From the NCBI GenBank assembly GCA_050949255.1, contig JBMNFJ010000017.1, forward strand, positions 248,001 through 312,000: a stretch of DNA of 64,000 bases, in the 5' to 3' direction. Positions 53,159-62,616 of this stretch are shown here, one piece after another. The position numbers were made by a program, and so were the translations under genes. Source of the DNA: UBA3941 sp002385665. GTDB taxonomy: Bacteria > Bacillota > Clostridia > Caldicoprobacterales > UBA3941. The notes below the pieces were generated by a model. It saw nothing but the letters and a program-made list of their open reading frames with translations, ran no database searches and was not told the origin of the DNA. Positions within the stretch are counted from its first letter, which is position 1; every line of letters begins with the position of its first letter.

Positions 53159-56100
53159 TTATATCTTTATTTTGAATGTCTTTATCTCATAGGGCTTAAT
53201 CTCTATATCAAATCCATCGCCGTTAAGGGCCACAGGTCCAATTTCTTCTTCAATCAGGTTGCATTCCGTTATGGAAGAAGCCTTTACACCCAGACTTACA
53301 TGGGCCCTGGTCAATGACCTGTCGCATTCATATATACGTACAACCATGCCTGTTCCGTCCTCAGCCTCTTTTATCGCCTCTATAATCACGTTCTTTTGGT
53401 CAACGGATATCAGTGAGTACTCATTGCCAGGATCTCCGCCCTTAACAGCATAGGCCGGCTGGTTTAGCTTATAAGCTTCCTGCACCGTTCCACCGTCACG
53501 CCAGTTCCCTGCATGGGGATAAAGGGCATAGGTGAAATAATGCTCCTCATAATCCGTCATGGGATTGGGCTCAATACCGGATTTGATGAGGGTAATGGCC
53601 ACATTTCCATCCTTTACCGAGTGACCATACTTACAATCATTGAGCAAGCTAACCCCATAATGGCCCTCTGACAAATCTACCCATTTCTGCCCGCAGCTTT
53701 CAAATCTTGCCACATCCCAACTGGTGTTGGTATGAACCTTTCTGGTCACATTACCAAACTGAATATCAAATGTGGCCTCGTCAGTATGAATATTCACCGG
53801 GAAATGGACCTTTAAGAGATGCTGGTGTTCCTTCCAGTCTACATAAGTGTTAAACTCGATCCTTCTGCTGTCCCTGTAAAAATAAATCTTTTGCTTGATC
53901 AGGGAATTGCTAATTCTACGATCGATTTCCAGGGTAGCCCGGAGAGTCCCCACTTCAGTCCATTCCAGCCTTTCCACCTGGTCTGCATCCCAGCATTTTT
54001 CAGTATAGTAAATGTCTATATCCCAGTTGTCATAGTACATGGGCTTGTCTTCATACATGCGGAACAGGTTGGCCTGCCCTCCTGCCTGAAGAACCTGCCT
54101 TTGGTTTTCCTTATCATAGATTTCAGTGAACAGCCCATTCTTATCAAGCTTAATCCTGTAGAATGGGGTTTCCAGGTTGTAGTTATCCTTTAGGATAAAT
54201 GGCTGTGTAGATACATCCGCCTCTTCTACTATTTCAAAGGTCTTACTGCCCTTTGAAGGAATTCCCTCTACATAGGCAATTGCTCCATCGGATGTTTGCT
54301 GGATGGGATATATATTACCCTTTTCATCCTTTAACCCAGCTGCCTGACATTCGCCTAAATTAATGATATCATCCCGCCTAAAGCCAAGGGTATTATATAT
54401 GGTAAGCCCACTTCCTCCACCTGTTAAAGTCTGGAGCCTTTCTTCTAGTAGAGATGTTGCCTTCTCCTTCAGCTGGGCATATTCCTTCTTGGTTACCTCG
54501 TAAACCTCATAGATAGAAGTTCCCGGCAGAATATCGTGGAACTGGTTTATCAGCAGGGTTTTCCATAGCTTATCCAGTTCTTCCCTGGGATAGGGCATTC
54601 CCTTCAGATCCTGTGCCAGCACAGACATCAGCTCCAGGTCCATTAGCAGAAACTCGCCCTTGCGGTTGGAGCGTTTATTCCTTGCCATTGAAGTATAGGT
54701 TCCACGGTGATATTCGAAATAGAACTCCCCTTCCCATACAGGAAGTCTCCTGTTATCCTTAACCCGCTCCTCCAGTTCCTCGAAATACTTTAGGGTAAAT
54801 TCCTGTCTAACCTTGGGTATGCCCCGTATTCCCTTTTCCATGCGCTTTGAGGTCTCCAGCATTTCCCTGGTTGGGCCTCCACCACCGTCACCATAGCCAT
54901 AGGAGATTAGGATATCGTTGTTGATATTCTTGTTCTGGTAGCGTTCCCAGCCCCCCATGATAGCATCGGGATGCAGGAGACCGTTGTAGGTGGTAAAGAA
55001 GTTGCTCACATCCTGTCCTATTCCCACAGTGGTAATAAAGTGGGCCAATACTTCGGTACCGTCTATCCCCCTCCATCGCATTGTATCGTAGGGAACTTTG
55101 TTGAACTGGTTCCAGGACAATTTAGTGGTCATGAAATAATCAATGCCGCTTTTTTTCATAATCTGGGGCAGGGCTCCGGAATAACCAAAGACATCGGGAA
55201 GCCAAAGTACCCTGTTGTCTACTCCAAACTCCTCCTTAAAGAACCTCTTCCCATGGATGAATTGCCGTACCAAGGATTCTCCGGAAGTCACGTTGCAGTC
55301 GGCTTCAACCCACATGCCTCCTTCAGGCTCCCAGCGCCCTTCCCTGACTCTTTCCTTCAAGTGGTTGTAAAGCTCCGGATACCTTTCCTTCAGGAAATAG
55401 TATAGCTGGGGTTGACTGGACATAAACTTGTAATTGGGATACTCCTCCATCAACTTCAATACAGTGGCAAAGCTTCTGGCCACCTTTTCCCTGGTCTGTT
55501 CTACAGTCCACCACCATGCCACGTCAATATGGGTATGGCCGATACAGGTTGCAATAATATCACTGTATCCCGCCATATCTTCATATAAGGCCTTGGCGAT
55601 ATATTCCCTGGCCTTGTCCAGGGATGAATAGAAAGCCTCGGAGTAGGGTTTCCTTAAATCCAGATAGTTAATGGTATTGTTTAGGATACTCTCTATGGCA
55701 AGCCGGTTCTGATCTTCCTCGTCCATACGGGGAAATGCCTCCAGAGGTACCTTTAAATCATAGTATAATTCTACAATTTTAGGATCGATCTCCTGTACTT
55801 CCACAATAAGCTTAAATTCACTATGTAAGGTTCCAGTATAGGCCTGCAGGTCAAATCGATAGGTATCTCCTGCTTTTGCAGATCCGGTTATCAGGACCTC
55901 TTTATGGTTCATATCCAGCCCTTGGACAACCACTCCATTTACAAAAAGCAGGAATTGAGGGTTTTTGCCGTCATCCCATTCTTCAATTTGTGTCCTAACC
56001 TTGAGCCACATGGGCTTGTTGTCCAAACTCTCCGGAACCGTAAAATCTGCCCGGAACCAGTAATGTCTATCCGGCCCATACCAGTGCATAAGCTTGCTGT

Positions 56101-56257
56101 CAAAGGGCTTAAACTCCACTTCTGCAGCATCTGCATCCTCTGGACGCAAATATTTACCCTCTTTGTATACCAGGCTTTCTATTGGGATTTTCTGCACTAC
56201 CGCCAACTTTGCCAGCTGATCGCAAATAACACCAATTCGTCTATCAATGTATCTCAT
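53159..56257 (-). CDS. Alpha-mannosidase, GH38
   Basis: A 1032-aa cytoplasmic glycoside hydrolase. An N-terminal beta domain precedes the GH38 catalytic domain from about residue 235 with GHTHIDVAWWWT (zinc ligands His and Asp), WVEADCN and WLPDVFGYSGALPQI (nucleophile Asp and zinc-ligand region). The middle and C-terminal beta domains are complete. It removes alpha-linked mannose from oligosaccharides. GGGGGAGG precedes the ATG. It is the second gene after GH3 (100-nt gap). Confidence 0.95.
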   Translation of the reverse strand: MRYIDRRIGVICDQLAKLAVVQKIPIESLVYKEGKYLRPEDADAAEVEFKPFDSKLMHWYGPDRHYWFRADFTVPESLDNKPMWLKVRTQIEEWDDGKNPQFLLFVNGVVVQGLDMNHKEVLITGSAKAGDTYRFDLQAYTGTLHSEFKLIVEVQEIDPKIVELYYDLKVPLEAFPRMDEEDQNRLAIESILNNTINYLDLRKPYSEAFYSSLDKAREYIAKALYEDMAGYSDIIATCIGHTHIDVAWWWTVEQTREKVARSFATVLKLMEEYPNYKFMSSQPQLYYFLKERYPELYNHLKERVREGRWEPEGGMWVEADCNVTSGESLVRQFIHGKRFFKEEFGVDNRVLWLPDVFGYSGALPQIMKKSGIDYFMTTKLSWNQFNKVPYDTMRWRGIDGTEVLAHFITTVGIGQDVSNFFTTYNGLLHPDAIMGGWERYQNKNINNDILISYGYGDGGGGPTREMLETSKRMEKGIRGIPKVRQEFTLKYFEELEERVKDNRRLPVWEGEFYFEYHRGTYTSMARNKRSNRKGEFLLMDLELMSVLAQDLKGMPYPREELDKLWKTLLINQFHDILPGTSIYEVYEVTKKEYAQLKEKATSLLEERLQTLTGGGSGLTIYNTLGFRRDDIINLGECQAAGLKDEKGNIYPIQQTSDGAIAYVEGIPSKGSKTFEIVEEADVSTQPFILKDNYNLETPFYRIKLDKNGLFTEIYDKENQRQVLQAGGQANLFRMYEDKPMYYDNWDIDIYYTEKCWDADQVERLEWTEVGTLRATLEIDRRISNSLIKQKIYFYRDSRRIEFNTYVDWKEHQHLLKVHFPVNIHTDEATFDIQFGNVTRKVHTNTSWDVARFESCGQKWVDLSEGHYGVSLLNDCKYGHSVKDGNVAITLIKSGIEPNPMTDYEEHYFTYALYPHAGNWRDGGTVQEAYKLNQPAYAVKGGDPGNEYSLISVDQKNVIIEAIKEAEDGTGMVVRIYECDRSLTRAHVSLGVKASSITECNLIEEEIGPVALNGDGFDIEIKPYEIKTFKIKI

Positions 56258-56357
56258 GCTTTCCTCCCCCTGCTAAATTTTTTAACTTTGGTGTAAGCCT
56301 TATATTATGTTTTGTACAATATATAACAAAGGTGATATATACCAAACAAGAATTAGC

Positions 56358-58661
56358 TCATTTAATGGTATAAGTGATTTCAAGATTATCCTGAGAATTG
56401 CCACCTACAAAGATTTTAACGTTTCCTGGCTCTACACAAAACTCCATCTCACTGTTCCATATGCCCAGCTCCTCTTCACCCAGGGTGAAAATAACATCCA
56501 TCTTCTCGCCGGGATTTAGGTGAATTTTCTTGAATCCCTTTAACTCCTTTATACGCCTCGTAACGCTGGCTTCCAGATCCCTGATGTAAAGTTGCACAAC
56601 CTCCGCCCCCGGAAGATCTCCTGTATTTTCCACTGTAGTCTTTACCTTTATATTTTTACCCTCCTGTAGATCCTTAACGGATAAATCCTTATCCAAAACT
56701 TCCAAGCCGCTATACCTAAACTCTGTATAGCTCAGGCCATGACCGAAATGGTATAGGGGAGCTGCATCCATATCCAAATATGAATTTACCAGGCCCAGGT
56801 CCTTGTGATTATAATACACCGGTAATTGTGCAGAAGATCTGGGTATGGAAACCGACAGCTTTCCTGAAGGGTTATAGTCACCAAATAAAACTTCGGCTAT
56901 GGCCTTACCCCCTTCTTTGCCGGGATACCATCCACATAGGATTGCCTTGCAGTTTTCAGCTATCCATGGAATAGCATGGGGTCTTCCCTGGATAAGTACT
57001 ACTACAACCGGTGTACCGGTCTTCTCAATCTCCTTTAGTAGTTCTACCTGCACGCCCCCCAGCTCCAGATCTGCCAGATCCACACCTTCTCCGCAGTCCA
57101 TTTCTGAAGGATCCCCACCTACTATGGCAGCCCCGTTAACATCAAAAACAGTGGAAAAGTCCCTGGCACTGGAACCGCCCAGAACAACTACAGCAATATC
57201 AGCCCTCTTTGCAGCATCTATGGCTTCTTGGAATCCCTCCCTGGACATATCGCGGATGCCACAGCCTTTGGCATATATCAATTCTGTTTGGGGCGGCGCT
57301 ACAGCTTCCAGACCCTGCAGGACCGTAAATCCTGTATTCTTTCTTTGGGGTGCAGTATAATCACCCAGTTGGTTATAAAGGTTATCCGCATTAGGACCTA
57401 TTACTGCTATACTCCTTATGTTTTTATCTATGGGCAGAAGATTATCCTCGTTCTTTAACATCACTATGGATTCCCGGGCTAACTGTAGGTTGACTCTCCC
57501 GGCCCTTGGGGAATATACTACCTGACTGGCCAGGTTTTCGTCAGTATATGGATTCTCAAATAATCCCAGCATAAATTTAAGCTTTAATACCCTACTGACA
57601 GCCCTATCTATATATTCCATTGAAACCTTGCCCTGCTTTACTGCTTCTTCCAAGGTAGTGAATGAATCATCCCACAGACTGAGGTCTACCCCTGATGTTA
57701 ATGCCAGGGCAGCTGCACCCTCATGATCTCCGGTTAAGGTCAGCAGCTTATCTATTGCTGTACCGTCTGCCATAACTATGCCATCAAAGCCCCATTCATC
57801 CCGCAGTATGTCTGTGAGCAGCTTTTTATTGGCATGGCATGGGATACCATCAATTTCGTTATAGGCAGCCATGCAGCCTAAAGCACCTGCCTCCACTCCG
57901 GCCTTCATACCCGGTAAAAAGATCTCTCTGAGCTCTCTTTCGCCAATAGACGCCGGAGCAGCATTATGACCGCCTACAGATGCTCCCTGAGCACAGAAAT
58001 GCTTCATTACAGCAACTACCTTATCCCTGCTTTTAAGTTCCTCCCATGTTTCTCCCTGAAGCCCTTTTACGGCCGCAACTGCCATCCTGGCAGCATGATA
58101 GGGATCTTCCCCGAAACACTCTTCGCTGCGCCCCCACCTGGGATCGCGAACAATATCCAGGAGGGATATAAGGCCCAGATTCCCTCCACGGGACCTGATC
58201 TCAGCTGCCACCTGGGATGCGGCTTCCCTATATAGCTCAGGATTCCAGGTACAGCCTATGCCTAAATTGGTCGGCAGCATAGTCCCATCAAGGGCCTGGT
58301 GGCCATGAGGACATTCTTCCGATATAAGAACCGGTATACCCAGCCTTGTATTTTCTATAACATATCTCTGTATCATGTTGGCTACTTGAGCGGACTTTTC
58401 CACCGGTATACCTGTATCAAAGGTGACCCCCGACCATGGATCAGCCCTAAAGAGTCCGTATAAGGCCCCCATTCCATCTCCAAACTCTACAGTTTTTTTA
58501 AATTCCTCTGTAAGTTCTATGCTGTCTCCATTTCTTCTATAGGCGTTCCAACCAAACATCTTTTGATTTAACTGGCCTACTTTTTCCTTCAAAGTCATCT
58601 TAGATAGCAAATCATTAACCCTGACATCGATATCCAAAGTTTTGTCCTTATACTTGTCCAT
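56358..58661 (-). CDS. Beta-glucosidase/beta-xylosidase, GH3
   Basis: A 767-aa three-domain GH3 enzyme. The N-terminal TIM barrel contains ISEECPHGHQA, SLLDIVRDPRWGRSEECFGEDPY and the nucleophile Asp in GIVMADGTAID. The alpha/beta sandwich has AVIGPNADNLYNQLGDY, and a fibronectin-like C-terminal domain follows (TVENTGDLPGAEVVQLYI). No signal peptide. It is the first gene of a two-gene unit with alpha-mannosidase. AAAGGAAAAC precedes the ATG. Confidence 0.95.
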   Translation of the reverse strand: MDKYKDKTLDIDVRVNDLLSKMTLKEKVGQLNQKMFGWNAYRRNGDSIELTEEFKKTVEFGDGMGALYGLFRADPWSGVTFDTGIPVEKSAQVANMIQRYVIENTRLGIPVLISEECPHGHQALDGTMLPTNLGIGCTWNPELYREAASQVAAEIRSRGGNLGLISLLDIVRDPRWGRSEECFGEDPYHAARMAVAAVKGLQGETWEELKSRDKVVAVMKHFCAQGASVGGHNAAPASIGERELREIFLPGMKAGVEAGALGCMAAYNEIDGIPCHANKKLLTDILRDEWGFDGIVMADGTAIDKLLTLTGDHEGAAALALTSGVDLSLWDDSFTTLEEAVKQGKVSMEYIDRAVSRVLKLKFMLGLFENPYTDENLASQVVYSPRAGRVNLQLARESIVMLKNEDNLLPIDKNIRSIAVIGPNADNLYNQLGDYTAPQRKNTGFTVLQGLEAVAPPQTELIYAKGCGIRDMSREGFQEAIDAAKRADIAVVVLGGSSARDFSTVFDVNGAAIVGGDPSEMDCGEGVDLADLELGGVQVELLKEIEKTGTPVVVVLIQGRPHAIPWIAENCKAILCGWYPGKEGGKAIAEVLFGDYNPSGKLSVSIPRSSAQLPVYYNHKDLGLVNSYLDMDAAPLYHFGHGLSYTEFRYSGLEVLDKDLSVKDLQEGKNIKVKTTVENTGDLPGAEVVQLYIRDLEASVTRRIKELKGFKKIHLNPGEKMDVIFTLGEEELGIWNSEMEFCVEPGNVKIFVGGNSQDNLEITYTIK

Positions 58662-58706
58662 TCTCTGTTTTCCTTTCTAAAGCTATATGATTATGGTTCC
58701 CCCTTT

Positions 58707-58725
58707 GATAGAAATCTCTTCTATC
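58707..58725. promoter_or_regulatory. Inverted repeat upstream of GH3-GH38 operon
   Basis: GATAGAA-ATCTC-TTCTATC, a perfect 7-bp repeat about 45 nt before the GH3 start. It could be an operator for a sugar-responsive repressor or a 5' hairpin. The rest of 58726-58969 shows no supported gene. Confidence 0.4.
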
Positions 58726-58969
58726 ATGAGATCTAACCTTATGATTAAAATATAAATCCCTCTTATATTCTTGTTCTTCATTTATTAATCATCCAACTGT
58801 AATTGCAGTACATATTAAGAAAGCAATAATAGAAATAGAGGTCCAAATTCTAAGAGCATGAATAAAAGCAAGATTAAGACCGAAAATACATGGGATGTCG
58901 TTTAGAAAATGTACATCTTTAGTATATCTTTCATCTGGCAATAAATCAACCAAATTTAACCATATCCGG

Positions 58970-59022
58970 GAAATAAGAAAGGTTTCCACCTATCGGCTAT
59001 TATTGCCGAAAGTCTGGAAACC
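58970..59022 (-). terminator. Terminator of amino-acid ABC operon
   Basis: Stem GGTTTCCA / TGGAAACC with an inner CGGC/GCCG stem, followed on the minus strand by TTTCTTATTT. It lies about 95 nt past the ATPase stop. Confidence 0.75.
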
Positions 59023-59118
59023 TAATATTTAATCCTTTTTATGCTAATTTCTATCCTACAGAATACATAAAAGTTTCCCTACAGGCCAATCACCAAATGC
59101 TGCGATACTTTGCCAGCT

Positions 59119-59919
59119 TTACAGGGAATGGCCTTTGTCCTTCTTGTACCGGTATAAGAACTGTTTGGTTCTCTCCTCCTTAGGATCGTCAAACACTTCC
59201 TGAGGGGAACCCTGTTCGACAATCACACCCTCATCCATAAAGATAACGCGATCCGCAACGTCACGGGCAAAGTCCATCTCATGGGTCACGATGATCATTG
59301 TAGTATTCTCCTCTGCCAAATTCCTAATGACTTTCAACACTTCCCCTGTGAGCTCGGGATCCAGGGCGGATGTAGGTTCATCAAAACACAAGATGTCCGG
59401 TTCCAGGGCAAGGGCACGGGCAATGGCCACCCGCTGCTGCTGTCCACCGGATATCATATGGGGATAGTTGTCCAGCTTATCTGACAGGCCAACCTGAGAT
59501 AGTAACCTTTTGGCTCGATCCTCAATTTCATTTAGGATGGCCTTTTTCTCCTGCTTATAGTCAGGGCGTTCTTTGGCCAACAATTCTGCTGCCAATGTAA
59601 CATTTTTTAGTACCGTGTATTGAGGAAATAGGTTAAAGTTTTGGAAGACCAAGCCGAAATGCAGGCGTTTTTTTCGCACTTCGCTTTCCCTTTGAGTGGC
59701 GGGATCCATGGCATCAAAAATCACCTCATTATTGACCATGATGCTACCCTTGTCAGGCTTTTCCAGGAAGTTAAGACAGCGCAGCAAGGTGGTCTTTCCA
59801 CTGCCGGAAGAACCTATAATAGCCAGTGACTCTCCTTTTTCCAGGGAAAAATCTATCTTCTGCAGCACTTCCAGTGTCCCGAAACTTTTTCCCAAATTTT
59901 TAACTTCTAAAATGGCCAT
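59119..59919 (-). CDS. Polar amino-acid ABC transporter ATP-binding protein
   Basis: About 266 aa of the GlnQ/ArtP class: Walker A GSSGSGKTT, GLVFQNFNLFPQ, signature ISGGQQQR, Walker B ILCFDEPTSALDPE and H-loop THEMDFARDVADRV. ATG at 59919 with AAGGAGGG upstream; the frame extends to 60036 but overlaps the permease gene. It energises uptake through the permease 14 nt upstream. Confidence 0.95.
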   Translation of the reverse strand: MAILEVKNLGKSFGTLEVLQKIDFSLEKGESLAIIGSSGSGKTTLLRCLNFLEKPDKGSIMVNNEVIFDAMDPATQRESEVRKKRLHFGLVFQNFNLFPQYTVLKNVTLAAELLAKERPDYKQEKKAILNEIEDRAKRLLSQVGLSDKLDNYPHMISGGQQQRVAIARALALEPDILCFDEPTSALDPELTGEVLKVIRNLAEENTTMIIVTHEMDFARDVADRVIFMDEGVIVEQGSPQEVFDDPKEERTKQFLYRYKKDKGHSL

Positions 59920-59933
59920 TGGAATCCCTCCTT

Positions 59934-60596
59934 TCATGTACGGAAATAGCCCAGTCTCTTTTCCAGCCAATCCAGCAGTATGGTTAACACCCCAACAAAG
60001 ACAAGGAAGTAGATTCCTGTAGCAAAGAGGGGCCAAATAAGTCCTCTGCTGCTGTATTCCCCGGCCATCATTATGATCTCCTTATTTGCAATGATCCGGG
60101 CAAGGGATGTATCCTTCACCAGGGTAATCACCTCATTACCTACCGGTGGCAGGATACGCTTTATTACTTGAAGGAGCGTTACCTTGAAAAAAATCTGACT
60201 CTTTGTCATGCCTAAGACCAGGCCAGCTTCATACTGTCCCCTTGGTATGCTCTCGATACCTCCCCGGAAGATTTCCGAAAAATAACAGGCATAGTTAATA
60301 ACAAAAGCAACTGTAGCTGCAACAAAGCGACCCGTATCACCGGCCGGCCATGTATATGACATGTTCAAAAGGCCTGGGCCGTAAAAAATTATCATCAGCT
60401 GCAGCATCAAAGGTGACCCCCGGACAACCCAGACTAGTGTTCTCATAAGCCAGCGAAGGGGATAAAAGCGGCTCATGGATCCAAAAGAAATCAGTAGCCC
60501 TAAGGGTAGTGAGAACAAAAGCGTTAGTGCAAAGAGCTTACAGTTCAGTATAAAGCTTTCCGTTAACCTATCAACAATCACAATAACCTGATCCAT
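59934..60596 (-). CDS. Polar amino-acid ABC transporter permease
   Basis: A 220-aa HisM/GlnP-type permease with about five membrane helices. The EAA loop EAGLVLGMTKSQIFFKVTLLQVIKRILPP and VVRGSPLMLQLMIIF are family hallmarks. AGGGAT precedes the ATG. It is the middle gene of a three-gene importer operon. Confidence 0.95.
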   Translation of the reverse strand: MDQVIVIVDRLTESFILNCKLFALTLLFSLPLGLLISFGSMSRFYPLRWLMRTLVWVVRGSPLMLQLMIIFYGPGLLNMSYTWPAGDTGRFVAATVAFVINYACYFSEIFRGGIESIPRGQYEAGLVLGMTKSQIFFKVTLLQVIKRILPPVGNEVITLVKDTSLARIIANKEIIMMAGEYSSRGLIWPLFATGIYFLVFVGVLTILLDWLEKRLGYFRT

Positions 60597-60677
60597 ATCC
60601 CTATTACCTCAATATACAAGCGATAGGACAGAGGTTTTGCCCTCTGCCCTTGCTATAGTTTTCTATACTCTATAATT

Positions 60678-61484
60678 CTATTCAGCCAATTCCAATCCAT
60701 ACTTCTCAGCCAATTTAGCCATGGTTCCGTCTGCAACAAGTTCGTCAAAGATCTTATTCACTTCTGCACAAATATCGGAACCCTTGCGGAAGGCAACCCC
60801 ATAATCCTCTTCGCCCAAGTAATCCACTATGGTAACATCCTCAAAGTTGGTGCCTTCACCGGTCATGGTATTTGCCAGGGTTAAGTCTAACACTGCGGCA
60901 TCAGCGGTTCCTGCCTTTACTTCCATCAGGGCTTCAGTCTGCAAGGTCTTGGGTACGTAAGTTGCCTGCTTCAGGTTTTCGTCTGCCTCAATGGTGTCTT
61001 CACCGGCGGAGCCCTGCTCTGCAGCTACGGTCTTGCCAATTAAGGAAGAAGTGTCTTCATAATCTGCATCTTCCTTCATGACAACTACCTGGGCATTCTT
61101 CACATAGGGCTTGGTAATTTCCATGGTTTGCTTACGCTTGTCATCGATTGTAAGGCCGTTCCAGATACAGTCAATGGACTTTGCGTTTAGCTCTACTTCT
61201 TTGGTATCCCAGTTTATCTCAACAAATTCGGGCTCAACACCGAGCTTCTCACAGGCCAGGATTGCCAACTCCGTATCAAAACCGGTAAAATTACCATCTT
61301 CATCAGTATAATTCATAGGAGCATAATCGGTATAACCAATTATCATCTTGCCTTTTCCCTTAACATAGGCCAGATCACTTTCATCCTGAGTGTTACCAGC
61401 TGCATCCTTATCACCTGAGTTTCCACATGCGACCAGGGCAAGAACCATGGTTAGTACCAGAAACAAATATAATAATTTCTTCAT
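60678..61484 (-). CDS. Amino-acid ABC transporter substrate-binding lipoprotein
   Basis: About 268 aa with a lipoprotein signal (lipobox ALVAC near Cys20). The mature domain is a family 3 binding protein: IIGYTDYAPMNY, GFDTELAILACEKLG, CIWNGLTIDDKR and DYGVAFRKG. It delivers a polar amino acid or a related compound; the exact ligand is not readable. GGGGG precedes the ATG at 61484. First gene of the operon, with a promoter at 61522-61549. Confidence 0.93.
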   Translation of the reverse strand: MKKLLYLFLVLTMVLALVACGNSGDKDAAGNTQDESDLAYVKGKGKMIIGYTDYAPMNYTDEDGNFTGFDTELAILACEKLGVEPEFVEINWDTKEVELNAKSIDCIWNGLTIDDKRKQTMEITKPYVKNAQVVVMKEDADYEDTSSLIGKTVAAEQGSAGEDTIEADENLKQATYVPKTLQTEALMEVKAGTADAAVLDLTLANTMTGEGTNFEDVTIVDYLGEEDYGVAFRKGSDICAEVNKIFDELVADGTMAKLAEKYGLELAE

Positions 61485-61521
61485 TGTCAATTCCCCCAAT
61501 TTCAATTAAAAATCCTTTATC

Positions 61522-61549
61522 ATTATAACACTTTACCGCAATAAAGCAA
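61522..61549 (-). promoter_or_regulatory. Putative promoter of amino-acid ABC operon
   Basis: Minus strand TTGCTT (61549-61544), 16-nt spacer, TATAAT (61527-61522), about 35 nt before the start codon. Confidence 0.6.
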
Positions 61550-61665
61550 GCCCTTTTTTATAATTTATATAGTAAAAAATATAAATGGTATAAAAAATAA
61601 GCCATTGCCCATCCCCGAAATTTATACAACCATCATGAGTATAAAGAGTATAAAACCGAGGGAAA

Positions 61666-61679
61666 TGAGCCATGGCTCA
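61666..61679. promoter_or_regulatory. Perfect 14-bp palindrome, possible operator
   Basis: TGAGCCATGGCTCA lies about 120 nt upstream of the promoter of the amino-acid ABC operon, in the spacer after the flavodoxin-like gene. It could be a repressor site, but position and single occurrence make this weak. Confidence 0.3.
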
Positions 61680-61765
61680 AGTTAGTATTGCAATATATGA
61701 AGACCTTCGTCTAATTACATTACTTATATATAGTAAGGATTATCTATAACAACGCTGGCTCTCAG

Positions 61766-62362
61766 TCACTCTTCTTTCTCCGGCAGCGATATCCCTGCCT
61801 TTTTTCCTGCTTCTATACATTTTAACAGCCAAGCCATATTCTTGCCCAGTGTTCTCATAATCTGCAATCCCTCCAGGTCCTGCTTGACCTCTTCGGCGTC
61901 ATGTCCATGTACCATGTTCCAGTACTGTGACGATACAACAGGCATATTGGAAATGGTAAAATATTTGTTCAACTGCTCAAAAGCTGCTGTCGACCCACCG
62001 CGGCGGCAACATACAACAGCCGCTCCCGGCTTATACTGATATGATATCCCTGCCTGGAAGAATCGGTCTAAGAACGATGTAATCTGGCCAGTTGGCGCTG
62101 CATAATATACGGGTGAACCGAATACAAATCCATCGGCGGTTTCAGCCTTGTCTAAGGCAACATTGACGGTATCGTCATAGATACACCTATAGGATCCTTT
62201 GCTGCAGTGTCCGCATGCGGTGCAGCCTCTTATGGGCTCCTTGCCTATATGAAAGATTTCAGTCTCAATCCCTGCCTTATTCAACTCTTTTTCCACTTCA
62301 CAAAGAGCTGTGTATGTACTTCCTTTCTCATTGGGACTACCATTAATTAAAAGTACCTTCAT
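61766..62362 (-). CDS. NADPH-dependent FMN reductase/flavodoxin-like protein
   Basis: A 198-aa protein with the FMN phosphate loop INGSPNEKGSTYTA, a CTACGHC cysteine cluster plus a further Cys in YRCIYDD, and FGSPVYYAAPTGQITSFLDR. This is the NAD(P)H-dependent oxidoreductase or iron-sulfur flavoprotein type common in anaerobes. It could reduce quinones or nitro compounds. GGAGGAGGG precedes the ATG. Divergent from the SPL-family gene. Confidence 0.9.
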   Translation of the reverse strand: MKVLLINGSPNEKGSTYTALCEVEKELNKAGIETEIFHIGKEPIRGCTACGHCSKGSYRCIYDDTVNVALDKAETADGFVFGSPVYYAAPTGQITSFLDRFFQAGISYQYKPGAAVVCCRRGGSTAAFEQLNKYFTISNMPVVSSQYWNMVHGHDAEEVKQDLEGLQIMRTLGKNMAWLLKCIEAGKKAGISLPEKEE

Positions 62363-62616
62363 TTTTTATTACCCTCCTCCATGATTTACCAAGTAGAGAT
62401 AATTTCATTATCCTTATTATACCATGAGTCTCTAGTTTTCGCCAAAACCCATATAATTGCTCTTAGTGTGAAGGTAAACCAGGGATTGGGTTCCAATAAT
62501 AGGTTTGCTGCAATCCTAATTTGGAAAGTCACCAGCTCTATAGATTGAATAGTATTTTTTATAGGTGAAGTAAAACAATATCTATATGTAAGAAACGTGA
62601 AGGGTGGAAAAACGAT

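Noticed and set aside
58789..58989. 66-codon minus-strand frame
   Set aside because: It starts with GTG inside the terminator hairpin at 58970-59022, has no ribosome site and resembles no family.
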